A stretch of 64,000 nt of DNA, from positions 11,160,001 through 11,224,000 of the forward strand of contig CM114274.1 in NCBI GenBank assembly GCA_050084515.1, read 5' to 3'. The notes under the pieces were generated by a model, which saw nothing but the letters and a program-made list of their open reading frames with translations, did no database searches and was not told the origin of the DNA. Source of the stretch: Blasia pusilla (Eukaryota; Marchantiophyta; Marchantiopsida; Blasiales). The position numbers and the translations under genes were made by a program. Below, in pieces: positions 34,234 through 46,488 of this stretch (positions are counted from its first letter, which is position 1; the number at the start of each line of letters is the position of its first letter).

Positions 34234-37200
34234 CTACCTGCAAAGTGGGTGGAATCCCATGTACTCTCCGTGCTTGAATTTGTACCATTCCGACATCCCG
34301 CCCACTGTCGAGATCACGACTACGCTCACTATCATGACGAAGGACACCACAAAAACCACGATGGACGACCGATTGAGCTTCCTGATGAGCCTCGCCACCA
34401 CGAGAACGCCCAGGACTGAGCTCCCGAAGCACACACAGCCAGCGATGAGGGCGAACTGCAATGGCACAGTGCCCATCAACCAGAACTGGATCACCGACAT
34501 CGACGAAGAGAAGAACAGCATGAACGCGCAAGTCGCTGCCGTCACCTGAATCCCACACAAAGCAAATCAGGCCGACTCAACTCGGCTCAAGCGGCTGAAA
34601 CAGCCTGCGGCACTCCAAGTGAAATTCCGATTCACATCCCAATTCAGCAGACCGACCTCCCCAAAACGTGTTAGCGAAGATCCTGTCTACTTCAAACTGC
34701 GAGAGAAAGAAACCGGGAATCTCTCTTCTGTCCATGTGAGAGACTGTTGAATAGGGAATCTTCTTTCTGTCCACAGGAAGCCTGTGGATCATCCAGTCTG
34801 GACTGTTTCCCTGGGGCTCATATCGCCTCCTCTGTTCGCTGCCGACTAGAGAGGGCCGTAGGAGTTGGTCGATTGGATCGGTACAGATCTTGGTAATGCA
34901 GATCTAAATATCTACTATTAAGACGGATTACTGAAAGAAGTGACGCCTTCTATTTGAAAACATGAAAACACTGTGGAATGGTTCCTGGATATCCGAGCCA
35001 AGGCAATGTGGTACTGCACATGTTGATGGTACGACTTTTCCCATCAACATTTGCAGTACCATGACGTGATCATGTAGCTGAACTGATTTTGAGAGAAAAT
35101 GAGGAAACCGTGGATCCCAATCCCACCACGGCAGAGACTTGACTTGACTTGACCATGACTTGAGTTGAGAATTGAAAACACAAATATGCTGGATGCTTAC
35201 GTAAGAATGATGTGAAAATGCATGTCACTATAACACATATGGAGGGGATTCCATAAGACTACCAGTCTGACTCGATTCTCTCTCTTTTTGAATGCCTGTA
35301 GCGTACCGATCGACTTGGGCACCAATGGCTCCATAGCCGATCAAGACGTTCCAAATTCTCCGATTGTCGAGATTTCACTTCAGTTTGCCGGTTACCCGGA
35401 CCCATTTCAGGACGGAACGTGAATAATGAGAGAAAATTCTGGCGGTTTGGAAGCTGGGACTTACTTGAGGGTTCATGCCGAGTCCAAGCATCATGGGATT
35501 GAGCAGCATGGCACCCCCAATCCCTAGCATTCCTCCCATCACTCCTGCGAGCAGAGCCATAACTGGAAGCTTGCGCGCCACTTCTGGTCCCACAACAAAC
35601 TCATCGTCAACATCCTGCGAGGCGCGCATGTACAGTCTCATGAGTTCCAGCTCCAGTTCGATCATCGGAAGCTGACTCTCTTAACAGTCTTTGAGAAGAC
35701 GATCCATAAATGGTCCGGTTCAGATCACACACAGTGACATTGATGCTGACTCTCAATACTTCACTTAAGAACATAAAAAATCTCACTGTAATGCTTCTCT
35801 TCGTCCATTCAATCGGACTCCCGAAGCAATTCTGATGATCAATCGGGGAACTCCCGGATCTGTAGCTCTCCCTCGAGAAATTGTTGAGACGGTCCCGTGT
35901 CGATCGAGTCCTAGTCCTGTAAATAATTCCATGAAACGCTACGCATTTTTATGATCGATCGAATGCTGCTGTGAATCCGCAGCTGTGAAGGGAGTTTAAG
36001 AGCGTGATCTTTACGTTCTCGCGAGCTTGCAGAGTCTTCGCAGCAGCAGCCGCGTGATTTGTGAACGGGATGCGCAGATGTCGATATGTGCAAAAGATAG
36101 CGATCAACGCCAGGGGTACTTGTGTGGACGTGAGCAACCAGTAGAGGACTCCGCATGGCTTCAGATGAACTCCCTGAGCCACAGAAGTCAAGACCGAAGG
36201 CGACAACTTTACGTCAATCACCACAGCTTGCTCGAGATGCTATGGAAGGAAATCATCATCGAACGAGCTCCTATGAAAATCAAGTCTGTCATTCTATGTG
36301 CATTTATGCATGCGAGTGGCTTGGTAGCGATATATCCGATTGCCATTGCTGCCACTGATCATTGCCATTGCTGCTGCCATCGACAAGACCGTCGACATTC
36401 TATCAATCCATGATCACAAGTACGGCTTCCAAGAATTAGACTCGATTATGAGCGTGAACGTGGAAACTTCGACCGACACTCTACGTAGAGCTCTGATTGT
36501 AATTAGGTCGAATGGTCGTCAGCAGCGCTGGGCGTGAACTGCCACTCAATGAGCGAAAAAGTTTGAGAATGAAGTTTGGTTACCAGAGCCTGAGGATGAG
36601 AATGAAACCCTCCGCGTTTAAACTTGAGACTCTTGAAGGCAATTCATGAATATAGGCCATCTGGACGTCTGTTTCGATTGATCCTAGGCGAGCGGTGGCA
36701 GCGACGCAGACAATCGATTGTAGCTCACCTGGCCTGCTTTGCTGCCGCGCAAGAGCTGAATGGCGACGAATGTGCACCATATAGACAGGAAGATGATGAC
36801 CAGCTGACAGTTCTTGAATCTGGAGTCTGGAACGCTAGAGCTCCCCGTCGCCGCTGGCTTGCAATCCTTGCGCGCACAAGCGCATGATGAGACGGTCGGC
36901 GACTCGCTGCAATTGGACTCGAATGGCGTCAGGTCTTCCTTGCGCTCCGCTTCCTCGTCGGGAGACACCAACGCCGCCGCCACTGTCAGGCTCTGCCCGA
37001 ATGCACACGCGCCTTCGGTCTCGGCCACAGCGTGCACCTTGGCACCTCTGGAGGTTAGGATGACTGCGGGTTCCCAGTCGTGCTCCACTCTCCTGTCCGT
37101 GAGGCCGACGAGGAAATCGGTCGGCGCTGCGTGATCCTCGTCCTTGTCGCCGATCGGCGAGAACCGGGTGCAATCTGCCGTGGGAAGTCGCCACTGCGCT

Positions 37201-38417
37201 TGGACGTGAGACGACGAATTCACCGGGAGCGGTTCGGAGGATTGGAGTGCGCGCTCCATCTCCACATCCCTCGGGCCTGCGAGGGCTCCGGCGCAGGGAC
37301 CGCCCGTCGCGCCTCTGTCAGTGCTGTGCACTCCGGAGGCGACCGCTTTCGGACGATTGGGAGTGGCTTCTGCCATTGCAGAACCGCGATTCTCGTAGGC
37401 CGTTGCGCGGAGACCGTGAATGCATGGCATTAGATATGCGGGGCGTCCGATCGGCAGCGGCAGCTGCGTTTCAGAGTGGTCGGTGTCACCAGGAGCTTCT
37501 TCCGGATTACCAGCGTTTTTGTTGTTGTTGTTGTTATTGTTCTTCTTCTTCTTCAGCATCTGGAGCGTCTCCTTATTCCAGCGTCGGATGCCACCGGACA
37601 TGGAACAATGGATGAGGAAAACGAGCACGAACACGAGGCACGACGTGACGATCCAGCCCGGAAGAAGCACGTTGAGAATTACGCCGATGCTGACTCCCAG
37701 AAGCATGGTGGGCAGCTGCAGCAAGGCCACCTTGTAATCGACGAGAGGCTTCCCCTTCTGCGAGGGGTGCTCGAGGAACATGTTGACGAGCACGGCGGCG
37801 AAAGCGCCTCCCATAATCGTGAAGGTGGAGAGAGCGGATGCAGTTTTGGAATCGAACTCCAGAAGAAGGTTGAACATTGGCACGAATAACCCTCCCCCAC
37901 CCAGGCCTCCCGCGCTGCAAATCGCAGCTGCCAGAATGCCCAAAGGGATTGCAGCCATCACGCGCCCTTGACTCAACTTCAGCTTGGGCCATATCCGAGG
38001 ACCCGCAACTGCGAGAGCTCGCCTCTTCTGGCTCCGGCTGGCGGCGTCTCGATCCGAAGCGTTGCTCGACCTCTGTAATTTCGAACCTTTCCATTCTAGA
38101 GTCTCTATGGCGGATTCTAGTCTGCTAATGGCGGACGACGGTTCCCTTCCTACGGCGGTAGACTCACAGCTTTCATGAGATCCCAACAACGATCGACGAT
38201 GATAGACCGGGCGTCTTCGCAATCCGTGTTGAGGTGCGAGATTTTCAGCAGGTGGCCCTACGTACCTCTGCGCCAGAAGAAAAATGGCGACACAGTGACT
38301 AATAAAGCACAGCAAGGAGACAATCTCCACGATAGATCTCCTGGATCTCGAGTGGACCGCTTGAATGTGCATGCTTCGGGCTCGACGACCGTGATCGAGG
38401 TCCACAACAGACTCCAT
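34234..38417 (-). CDS. Sulfite exporter TauE/SafE-family membrane protein, four exons
   Basis: Exons (minus): 38417-36729, 36173-36015, 35671-35465, 34545-34234, total 788 codons. Introns are GT-AG (GTGAGC, GTAAAG, GTAAGT donors) and all in phase 0. The family comprises predicted anion permeases (sulfite, sulfonates) of the plasma or inner membranes; the substrate here is unknown. N-terminal anchor or signal-like helix at 29-50; first half-repeat with glycine motif SAGGLGGGGLFVP (168-180), then helices at about 195-212, 230-252 and 256-272; helix before exon 2 at about 537-556; LYWLLTSTQVPLALIAIF in exon 2; second glycine motif GGMLGIGGAMLLNP in exon 3; ATCAFMLFFSSSMSVIQF and a final helix VVFVVSFVMIVSVVVI in exon 4. 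Unusual: a hydrophilic loop of about 250 residues (288-535) starting with Lys and Asn runs, where family members usually have about 50, so the protein is much longer than the usual 450-500. Confidence 0.88.
36729..38417 (-). other. TauE gene exon 1
   Basis: 563 codons, ending GSKAGQ before a GTGAGC donor at 36728-36723. It includes the N-terminal anchor, the first TauE half-repeat and the long cytosolic-type loop. Start is the first Met of the open frame. Confidence 0.8.
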
Positions 38418-40691
38418 TTCAAGCAGTCAGTAGAAGCTCGATTGGCATCCAGTATTATATCAGAGCTCGATTTGCACCCGCATAAAGAAACGTTTCCTAA
38501 GAATAGGCGTTCTTGGCAGCCGGTCTCTGTCCACCGAGCTTCTCCAGTCAGTTCCTTGGGTTCCCTTTCAACAAGCGACTAGGATCGAACACTACAAGGC
38601 CGAATCGGGTAGATATCGATGCATGCACAAATTAGCCATCCGGAGATTGCCGTTGAGCGATCGATAGTCCTCCCTAGCGATCGCAACAGATTCCTGAATA
38701 TCTTCCGGGGCATGAGCGATCATCAGGATCCGGGGCGAAAGGGATACTCCTGCCATCGCTCGAGAGAGATTGATGGCTCCATGAATGGCCAGATGCCGCT
38801 ACTTCCGATCCACCAACACATCCATCGACACTCGATCCGCTGCAGGGGCCTGCTGGGCGACCGAGGCGTGCATGCAGGCACGGATGGCGGCGACGGAGCT
38901 CGCGTCTTTGAAGCCTCAAAAAAATTCTGCGACGATCTCGAGAAAGGACAACAGCACACGAGCGGCCGAGTTATATTACTCTAGAGCGGAAGTGGGAGGA
39001 GGGCCTGCCCCGTACTCTCGTGCCGATCGTGAGTCGATCATGACCGAATCGTTACCATGCACCCGACGACCGTATCTAGTCCAGAATCTGGAACGAACGC
39101 CTGCGGACTCATGTGCATCTCGAAGGCTGGGACTGCTCTTCAAACACCGCTTACCGGTTAGCAAACCCCCGTCGATCCTGCGTCCTCCGGACTGACCTCC
39201 AGCTCTGAATGCGAGGCCAAAGTCTTCATTGATCCCTAGCTAGAAGTGGGCACCATCAACAGGAAGCGTTCATAAGCAGCTCCTTGAGCAAGAGTGGTGT
39301 GTGGGATCGCCGGAGTTTCAGGGGTCTCGTGAGGCCAATCGGCTCGGCACGTGACCTCGAGCTCCTGAAGATGTCAGATTCGTGATCTCGCTATCGATTT
39401 GAACCATTGACCTTTTTTACGTCTGCAGTGTACATCCAGACAGATGATGGCTGGCTCCGACATATAGAGCTCCCATCAATCGCCTCAAGCCCCGAGCAAC
39501 ACACACTCTGCTCGGTGTGCGCGTGTTGGCGGCATCTGAATTCGGACAAGTGGACATAGAACTTGGTGACACTGAATCTCGATCCGCGCTTTCCAGGCCT
39601 ACAGTTGGTTCCATGGAACTCGAGCGAAGACGAGACGGACCGTGCAGCCATAGCCACTCTACACATCGTGTCATGAATGAGTTCTAAGTCTAGTATTCAG
39701 TGCGCGGTACGAGCTAGCGCTGACAACGGTGCCAGTGACGTAAACTGATTGTCGCAATTATGTGTTGCGTTCTGCAGGAGATCTCATGTTTCTGTAGCAG
39801 AAATTCTCCACGAAGATTCCACGGCCTTCACTTTTATGTAAAACTCGGGGCCGCAGAAATTCTCCTCCAAGATTCGACGACCCTCACTTTTACGTGGAAC
39901 TCGAGAACATCGAAGGAGACCCATTCCCAATAGCATGAATTAATTTCATGCTAGAAACGAATACTCTCTGGAGATTCGACAACCCTCACTTGTCTGTAAC
40001 CTCAGGATCACGCAGCAGGCTTCAAGAATGAACGTAAGGCCGAAATTCACCACGGAAGTTCTTTCCGTAATTCTCGCGTTAATTTATACGAGCTCGGGAT
40101 CGATTGACATATGCAGGTACATACCCAAAGATTGTGACAGACATTTTGCGCCGGGGAACTTTTGTTTTCTGGAGTACGTAAAGAAGTCAGTCAGAGCCAG
40201 ACCTAAGAATGGAGGTGCTGATGAACACATGTCACATACGTAGCCTGCTCGCCATCGCTCGATCACTGTACGGATGCAAGAACGACCCGACCGCCTCAGG
40301 TCGATCCGCAGCTGGGAGTTGGAATTCCGACGCGCAGCGACATCGGTGGCTGCCCAGGTCCACGACCGCCACGACGTCCGGAACCGTCGAATGCCTTGTG
40401 CGTTCGCAAATATTCTGACTGCTGGGAAGGAATGTGAGGACGCCATCTCTCGAGCTCGATCCACCGAGGGTACGCTCAAACGCTGAGGCAACCTAATTTG
40501 CAAGTGTGCGCTTGCATGCTCCAACTCTGCCAGCCCAGTTACCAATCAACTCCATTCCACAGCACTGCACTGCACTGCACTAGACACACAATTGGAGTTC
40601 GATCAACTTCTCCGATCGGGCTCTCTCGCTGAGGATCGCTAGGCTAAGGCTAGCAACGGGTCTGGATCGATTGATCTTCAGCGCTTTATCT
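38418..40691. other. TauE upstream region, no gene recognised
   Basis: The presumed promoter and 5' flank of the TauE gene. A degenerate repeat with GAAATTCTCC and CCCTCACTTTTA occurs at about 39799, 39856 and, in part, 39963. A 9-bp hairpin (TAGCATGAA and its complement) is at 39931-39953. A GCACT pentamer run is near 40562-40580. Open frames are short and unrecognised. Confidence 0.5.
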
Positions 40692-41079
40692 AAACTGTGG
40701 GCATCCTGCTCGCGAGCAAGATCGATTTCCGAAGCTGGATCGACCAGACGATACGCCGCTGGCATTGGAGTGCTCTCTCTAGTGCATTCGCGGGAATCGT
40801 GAGCCGGATTTCGGTGGAGAGACGACTGCTTTCGTTGTGGGACTAACTCATACGGAGGAGGCGGCTAGTCCTTGTCGGCCCTAAACTAAATTTAAAGTTT
40901 AGTTTTGAGGGCAAATTAAATTTTTTTTGGAAAAAATGAAAAGGATAATGGTACACTAATGGGACAAGAATTTTTCAGAAGAGGACATATTATTTCTACC
41001 TTATTTTTAATTTTCAAGTTAGATTAGGGGAAAAATTTAATCATTGTTTTGGGAAACAAATTCATCGGAATAAGTGATT
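40692..41079 (+). repeat. Left copy of the flank duplicated around the copia element
   Basis: About 388 bp beginning AAACTGTGGGCATCC and ending GGAATAAGTGATT. It is repeated in direct orientation at 46098-46488 with about 4% differences. It runs straight into the left LTR. Confidence 0.92.
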
Positions 41080-41292
41080 TATTTCAGCAATTCTGTTGAG
41101 CGGAATTTTTGGTCACAGCCCTGTGAAGAGTTTTATACATGCGCTAAGTGCTCGTTGCATGCTGTTTGATTGGAGCCTAACTCGTCTATGCAGCGTTTAC
41201 ATTGCACCCAACTTGCCTCTGCAGCGTGTACGTTGAAGCCTCTTTGTTTACACTGCAGCGCGGCTTGTTCCCGCTCATTACACATTCCAACA
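41075..41292 (-). repeat. Copia 3' LTR
   Basis: Matches 45881-46097. Starts (minus) TGTTGGAATGTG; its far end reads into AATCACTT of the flank instead of the expected AACTTCA. Confidence 0.9.
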
Positions 41293-41332
41293 TCCTCCCT
41301 AAACGGAACATCCTCTTTGAACACATATGTTT

Positions 41333-44300
41333 TTACACAGAATCTAAAACACCAAGAAGTGATCTAAATCTTTCAAACTTAGCAGTAGGAAGGCCTTTGG
41401 TGAAGATGTCAGCAACCTTTTCGTCTCCCCGACACCACACAACATTGATGTCCCCACTCATTACCTTTTCTTGAACAAAGTGATGCTGCACTTCGATATG
41501 TTTGGTTCGTGAATGAACAAATAAATAGAACTAATGTTATCTCCCAAGATTACAGTAGGATCAAATTGGGTAAACCGAAGTTCAGCCAATAGTCCTCTAA
41601 GCCATATGGCTTCCGTTGTGGCATTTGTCAATCCACGGTATTCTGCCTCTGTGGAAGATAGAGAAATTGAGGCTTGCTTATTTGATGAGAAGCTCACAGC
41701 CGCACTTCCAAAGGAGAAGAAATATCTTGAAGTTGATTTGCGAGTTATTGGACAACCTGCATAATCAGCATCTGAGAATCCCAATATCGGAGCTTGTTGG
41801 ATTCCTCTATTGTAGGCAAGACCAAATGCGTTTGTACCCTTAAGATACCTTGCCACCCTCTTTGCTGCAATAAGGTGAGACTTTCGAGGATCGGCCATAC
41901 GTTGGCTGATCTGGCTTACTGCATATGCAATATCTGGTCGGGAGTTGGTGATATAGATAAGTGAGCCCACCAATTTTTGGTACTCTTTCAAGTCCACCTT
42001 CTCCTCTTGATCATTATAAGTAAGTCTCTCTGTACTCGTCGGAGTGGGCGTTGATTTGCAATCCTCTAGGCCAAAAGTTTGAAGCAAGATAGCTATATGC
42101 CTTTCTTGAGTCAAGAAGGTCATTTTCGGCCCTTGCTTTACTTCAAGTCCTAGGCAGAAGTGTAAACTCCCAAGATCTTTCATTTTGAATGAAGAGGAGA
42201 GTCCTTCTTTAAGATCACGTATCCCTTGTACATCATCTCCAGTAATGATCAAGTCATCAACATATAAGATTACAATGACAATCCCGTAAGTAGAGATCTT
42301 GAGATAAAGGTTCGGGTTGTGTTTACTCTTTGCAAATCCAAGTTTGTTTAGCATAGTCGAGTCATAGGTTTGCTTCTAGATTCAATTTGCTTGCATCAGG
42401 CCATAAAGAGCTTTCCGCATCTTGCAAACAAGGTCTTCAGTTCCAGGAGCAGTAAAGCCTTGAGGTTGTTGTAGATATACCTCTTCTTCCAAAGTGCCAT
42501 TTAAGAAGGCATTTTGAACATCCACCTGCAATAGGGGCCAATCAAACATGACTGCAAGAGATATGATCACTCGAATCGTGGTCATTTTTGCAACTGATGC
42601 ATATGTCTCATCATAATCAATGCCTTGGCGTTGTCGATAGCCTTTTGCTACTAGCCTTGCATTGTACCTGGACAACAATCCATAAGCGTTATACTTACAC
42701 TTATAAACCCACTTTTTAGGGAAAGCAGTGCTCCCTGATGGGAGACGGACCAGGTCCCATGTACGGTTGGCAACTATGGCATTGTACTCCTCGGTCATTG
42801 CATGTTGCCAATGTGGATTAGTGCATGCCTCTTGGAATGATTGAGGCTCAATGGGAGCTTGTTGAAATGGTGTATGACTTAGAAAGAAAGCCATGTGTAA
42901 AATGTAATCCTCTCGTAAGTTGGAAGGAAGTTGGCGTAGTCGACTTGACCTTCGTGGAGGTGGTAGCGCAAGTGTGGGCTCCATATCATCCAATCCTTGA
43001 CCTCTTTCACCAAGTGTTGGTGGTGGATCAACATGAGTTGTGGGCCCTGAAGATGGTGTATCCTTATCACATTCATTTTCTGACTCCTTGTTCTTGGAGG
43101 TTTGAGGCCACTCTCGGTCGTTTGATTGATGCTCTTTGGAGTGGGGAGTGTCTTCATCAAATATGACGTCGCGGCTCATAAACACCTTGTGGTGCTCCAA
43201 GGAGAAGAGCTTGTACGCTTTCTCTCTAGTGCCATAGCCAATAAATATGCATCTCACACTTTTATCATCAAGTTTTCTCCTCAATTCTTTTGGTATATGT
43301 GCATAAGCTCCACACCCAAAGATGCAAAGGTGTGAGACATTTGGTTTGATGCCAGTGAAGACTTCTTCAGGCGTTTTCTCCTCCAAAGCCCTTGTTAGGC
43401 ACTTGTTGAGGATGTAGATGGCCGTGTTTATGGCCTCTGCCCAGAGATAGTTGGGGAGATTTTGCCCCTTCAACATGCACCTTGCCATCTCAACTACCGT
43501 TCGATTCCTCCTCTCAACAATACCATTTTGTTGTGGGGTGTAGCCCGTAGTAAGTTGATGACGGATGCCATGATCGCAACAAAAGGTCTCAAATGCTTTC
43601 CCCATGAATTCACCTCCCCTATCCGTTCGTTTCATCTTCACCTTTGAGGGCGGCTCGCCAAGGTGTAGATGCAAGGATCCCACTGCTGTAGTAGATTGAG
43701 TTCTCATCAATGTAAGAAATTTCTTGAGTATACCTAATGCATTGGATTTGTGTTGTAGGAAATAAACCCACACAAATCTTGAATGGTCATCAACTAATAG
43801 AATGTAGTACCTTGCCCCTGATAGTGAAGCCGTTTGAATTGGTCCTCCAAGGTCGATGTGGACTAGGTGGAGGGGAGTTGGAGCCCTTGAGAGGGTATGT
43901 TTGTCAAACTTTTGCCTCGATTGCTTGCCTCGTAAACAAGTGTCACAAGTGGATATTTCTCCACTTAATTTAGGTAACCCTCCAACCATATTGTCTTTGC
44001 TTAACAACTTGAGGCCCTTCGTGTTAAAGTGCCCAAGTCTTTCATGCCAAACTTGTAGTTGGTTTGAAGATCTTGCAAGTAGTTGAGGGCTCGGCTTGCT
44101 AAGAAGTTTATATAGTCGTCCATACCTTACCTCTTGGGCAGCGACAGAATTTTCGGCCTCTCGTAAGAACTCGCATCCTTTGGAATAAAAAAAAACCTTC
44201 ATATTCTCTCTTTCAGTGATCTGGCCGATGGAGATAAGGTTGTGTGTTAAAGCTGGAATATGCCACACATCCTTGATTGTATAATCTTCACCCGAGGGCA

Positions 44301-45426
44301 ATGTTACTTGCACATCTCCTTCCCCAATCGTAGAGTGAATGGAGCCGTCTCCCATTGATACTTCAGGTCCATTCATCAAAGGTTTGTAAGATGTGAACCA
44401 ACCTTTATTTTTGATCATGTGGTTGCTAGCGCCGCTATCAATGAACCACTTGTCCACTTGGTTTGTGGTAACCAATGCCGAGATAAGTCCTCGTGCATCA
44501 TCTTCACTTTCTGGTGTGAGTGCTCAATTGGTTCTCCCATTCTCGGCGAGGAAGCTTCCTTGCTTTTCTTGTGGTCTCATTGATCGATTGTGGTGATCAT
44601 TCCTCTACCAACATTGATTGGAGTCATGGCCAATCTTACCGCATATTGTGCACTCCTTCTTGCTGGTAGTGCTATAGGTCTTACCATTGAACTTTTTCTC
44701 GGTGGTGCGGAAGGTTTGGGCCTTTGGTCCAGATGTGTTGCGCTCTTGTGATCGCCTTTCTTCATATTGACGAGGGAATGTTCCCTTCTTCGGGCTGAAT
44801 AGAGCGCTAGGTCCCGATTCTTGTCCTTCTTGGGCAGCAAGGTCGTTGCGTCTCCTTTCTTCGTCAAGTAGGAGTGTGCATAGTTCAGAAAAAGTAGGCA
44901 TCTTTTCTCTCACGGCTAGAGAGTTTATGAAGTCCCCATAGGAGTCTTGGGCCACACTATTCATCATAGTGGCTGCCATGGTTTCATCATCAATTAAGAC
45001 CTTAACTTCTGCCAAATCATCTCTTAGCTCTTTCATAATGCTGAGGTGTGAATACATAGTCGAGGTCGAGCTCATCTTCATTGAGTAAATTCGCCTCTGC
45101 AATGCCAGTTTTCTGGTCATGCTTGTGCTAGCATGAACCGCTTCAAGTGTAGTCCAAGCTTCCTTGGAGGTCTCAACATGTTTCAAATGAGGGATTTGAG
45201 AATCTCTCGTTGACATCATCAAAATTCCAATGGCCTTTTGATCTCTCTTCTCAAAGTCTTTCGTGGCTCGAGCATCCATATTCGAGGTCTGCTCTTCTCT
45301 GCCATCAACTATATCATAAGGATTAGATGCCATCAGAACGGCCTTCATCCTGTATCACCAAGTGCCGTAATTGCTCTCATCGATCTTGTGGCTCTCACTC
45401 AATATGTTGTCGGTAAGGCTCGTCAT
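41333..45426 (-). pseudogene. Copia gag-pol polyprotein with nonsense mutations
   Basis: One long frame. Gag of the UBN2 type with SNYGTW near the start, LLLDEERRR and the zinc knuckle CTICGKIGHDSNQC (about 44610-44650); protease WFIDSGASNHM (about 44435); GAG-pre-integrase HERLGHFNTKGL and CDTCLRGKQ; integrase core with DDHSRFVWVYFL, TDRGGEFMG and GIVERRNRTVVEMAR; reverse transcriptase with VYKCKYNAYG, VDVQNAFLNG and YVDDLIITG (about 42265); RNase H with GFSDADYAG and SLSSTEAEYRG. Breaks: in-frame stops at 45355-45357 (TGA), 44605-44607 (TAG), 44524-44526 (TGA), 42382-42384 (TGA) and 42376-42378 (TAG). Near 41515 a small deletion shifts the frame inside RNase H; the usual end with VADIFTKGLP then continues to a TAA at 41333. 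Start taken as Met at 45426. Confidence 0.9.
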
Positions 45427-45880
45427 CTTTGATCTTGATAGGTGCTCGCTTTGATCTTGCTGGTCCTCCTTGCTTGCATATGATCGACTTCTGATTTCTA
45501 GTTTTCTTCCTCTTCTCTCAGCTTGATATTTTTCCTTGTGAAAAAAGAAAAAAGAAAAATAAGGTACAAATAGGGTACACACTTCTCTTCACTTGCATGC
45601 TCCTTGTTTCTATCTAGAGTTTTGTCCTATTTTCACTGTATATGAGTACCTCTATTGGGAGTATGCTTACTGTCCATGTCAAAAGGGTACAGAGCTCTGC
45701 CTATCCTATTCTCTCTGTATATGAGTACCAATCTCACTTGGAGTAGGAAGTAGCTCTCGTAAACTGCTCAGGTGCAGTTTCAGCTTGTGAGAAAATGCTA
45801 GAGATCTCACGCGTAATATGCACGAGTTTCAGTTTGTAAGAAATTGTTATAAATCTCACATGAAACCTGCTCTGATACCA

Positions 45881-46097
45881 TGAAGTTTATTTCAGCAATT
45901 CTGCTGAGCGGAATTTTTGGTCACAGCCATGTGAAGAGTTTTATACATGAGCTAAGTGCTCGTTGCATGCTGCTTGATTGGAGCCTAACTCGTCTATGCA
46001 GCGTTTACGTTGCACCCAACTTGCCTCTGCAGCGTGTACGTTGAAGCCTCTTTGTTTACGGTGCAGCGCGGCTTGTTCCCATTTACACATTCCAACA
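45881..46097 (-). repeat. Copia 5' LTR
   Basis: 217 bp bounded by TG and CA, immediately followed on the minus strand by the primer-binding site. Confidence 0.92.
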
Positions 46098-46488
46098 AAA
46101 CTGTGGGCATCCTGCTCGCGAGCAAGATCGATTTCCGAAGCTGGATCGACCAGACGATACGCCGCTGGCATTGGAGTGCTCTCTCTAGTGCGTTCGCGGG
46201 AATCGTGAGCCGGATTTCGGTGGAGAGACGACTGCTTTCGTTGTGGGACTAACTCATACGGAGGAGTTCCCGGGTAGTCCTTGTCGGCCTAAACTAAATG
46301 TTAAAGTTTAGTTTTGAGGGCAAATTAATTTTTTTTGGGAAAAAATGGAAAGGATAATGGTACACTAATGGGACAAAAAAATTTCAGAAGAGGACATATT
46401 ATTTCTACCTTATTTTTAATTCTCAAGTTAGATTAGGGGAAATTTTTAATCATTGTTTTGGGAAAAAAATTCATCGGAATAAGTGATT
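46098..46488 (+). repeat. Right copy of the flank duplicated around the copia element
   Basis: Direct repeat of 40692-41079, starting at the base after the 5' LTR. It continues into AT-rich host DNA after AAGTGATT. Confidence 0.92.

Larger units (their letters stand above)
41075..46097 (-). mobile_element. Ty1/copia retrotransposon, nearly complete
   Basis: 5' LTR (minus sense) 46097-45881, 217 bp, starting TGTTGGAATGTG and ending CTTCA. It is followed at 45880-45869 by the primer-binding site TGGTATCAGAGC, complementary to initiator tRNA-Met. The internal region encodes gag, protease, integrase, reverse transcriptase and RNase H in copia order. A purine-rich tract (AGGGAGGA) precedes the 3' LTR, 41292 to about 41075-41080. 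The LTRs differ at roughly 4-5% of positions. The outer end of the 3' LTR is not intact: its last 7 nt are missing or merged with host DNA. No short target duplication is present; instead a 390-bp flank is repeated. Confidence 0.93.

Noticed and set aside
45941-46171. Minus-strand open frame of 76 codons
   Set aside because: It spans the 5' LTR and host flank junction, so it is a chance fusion.
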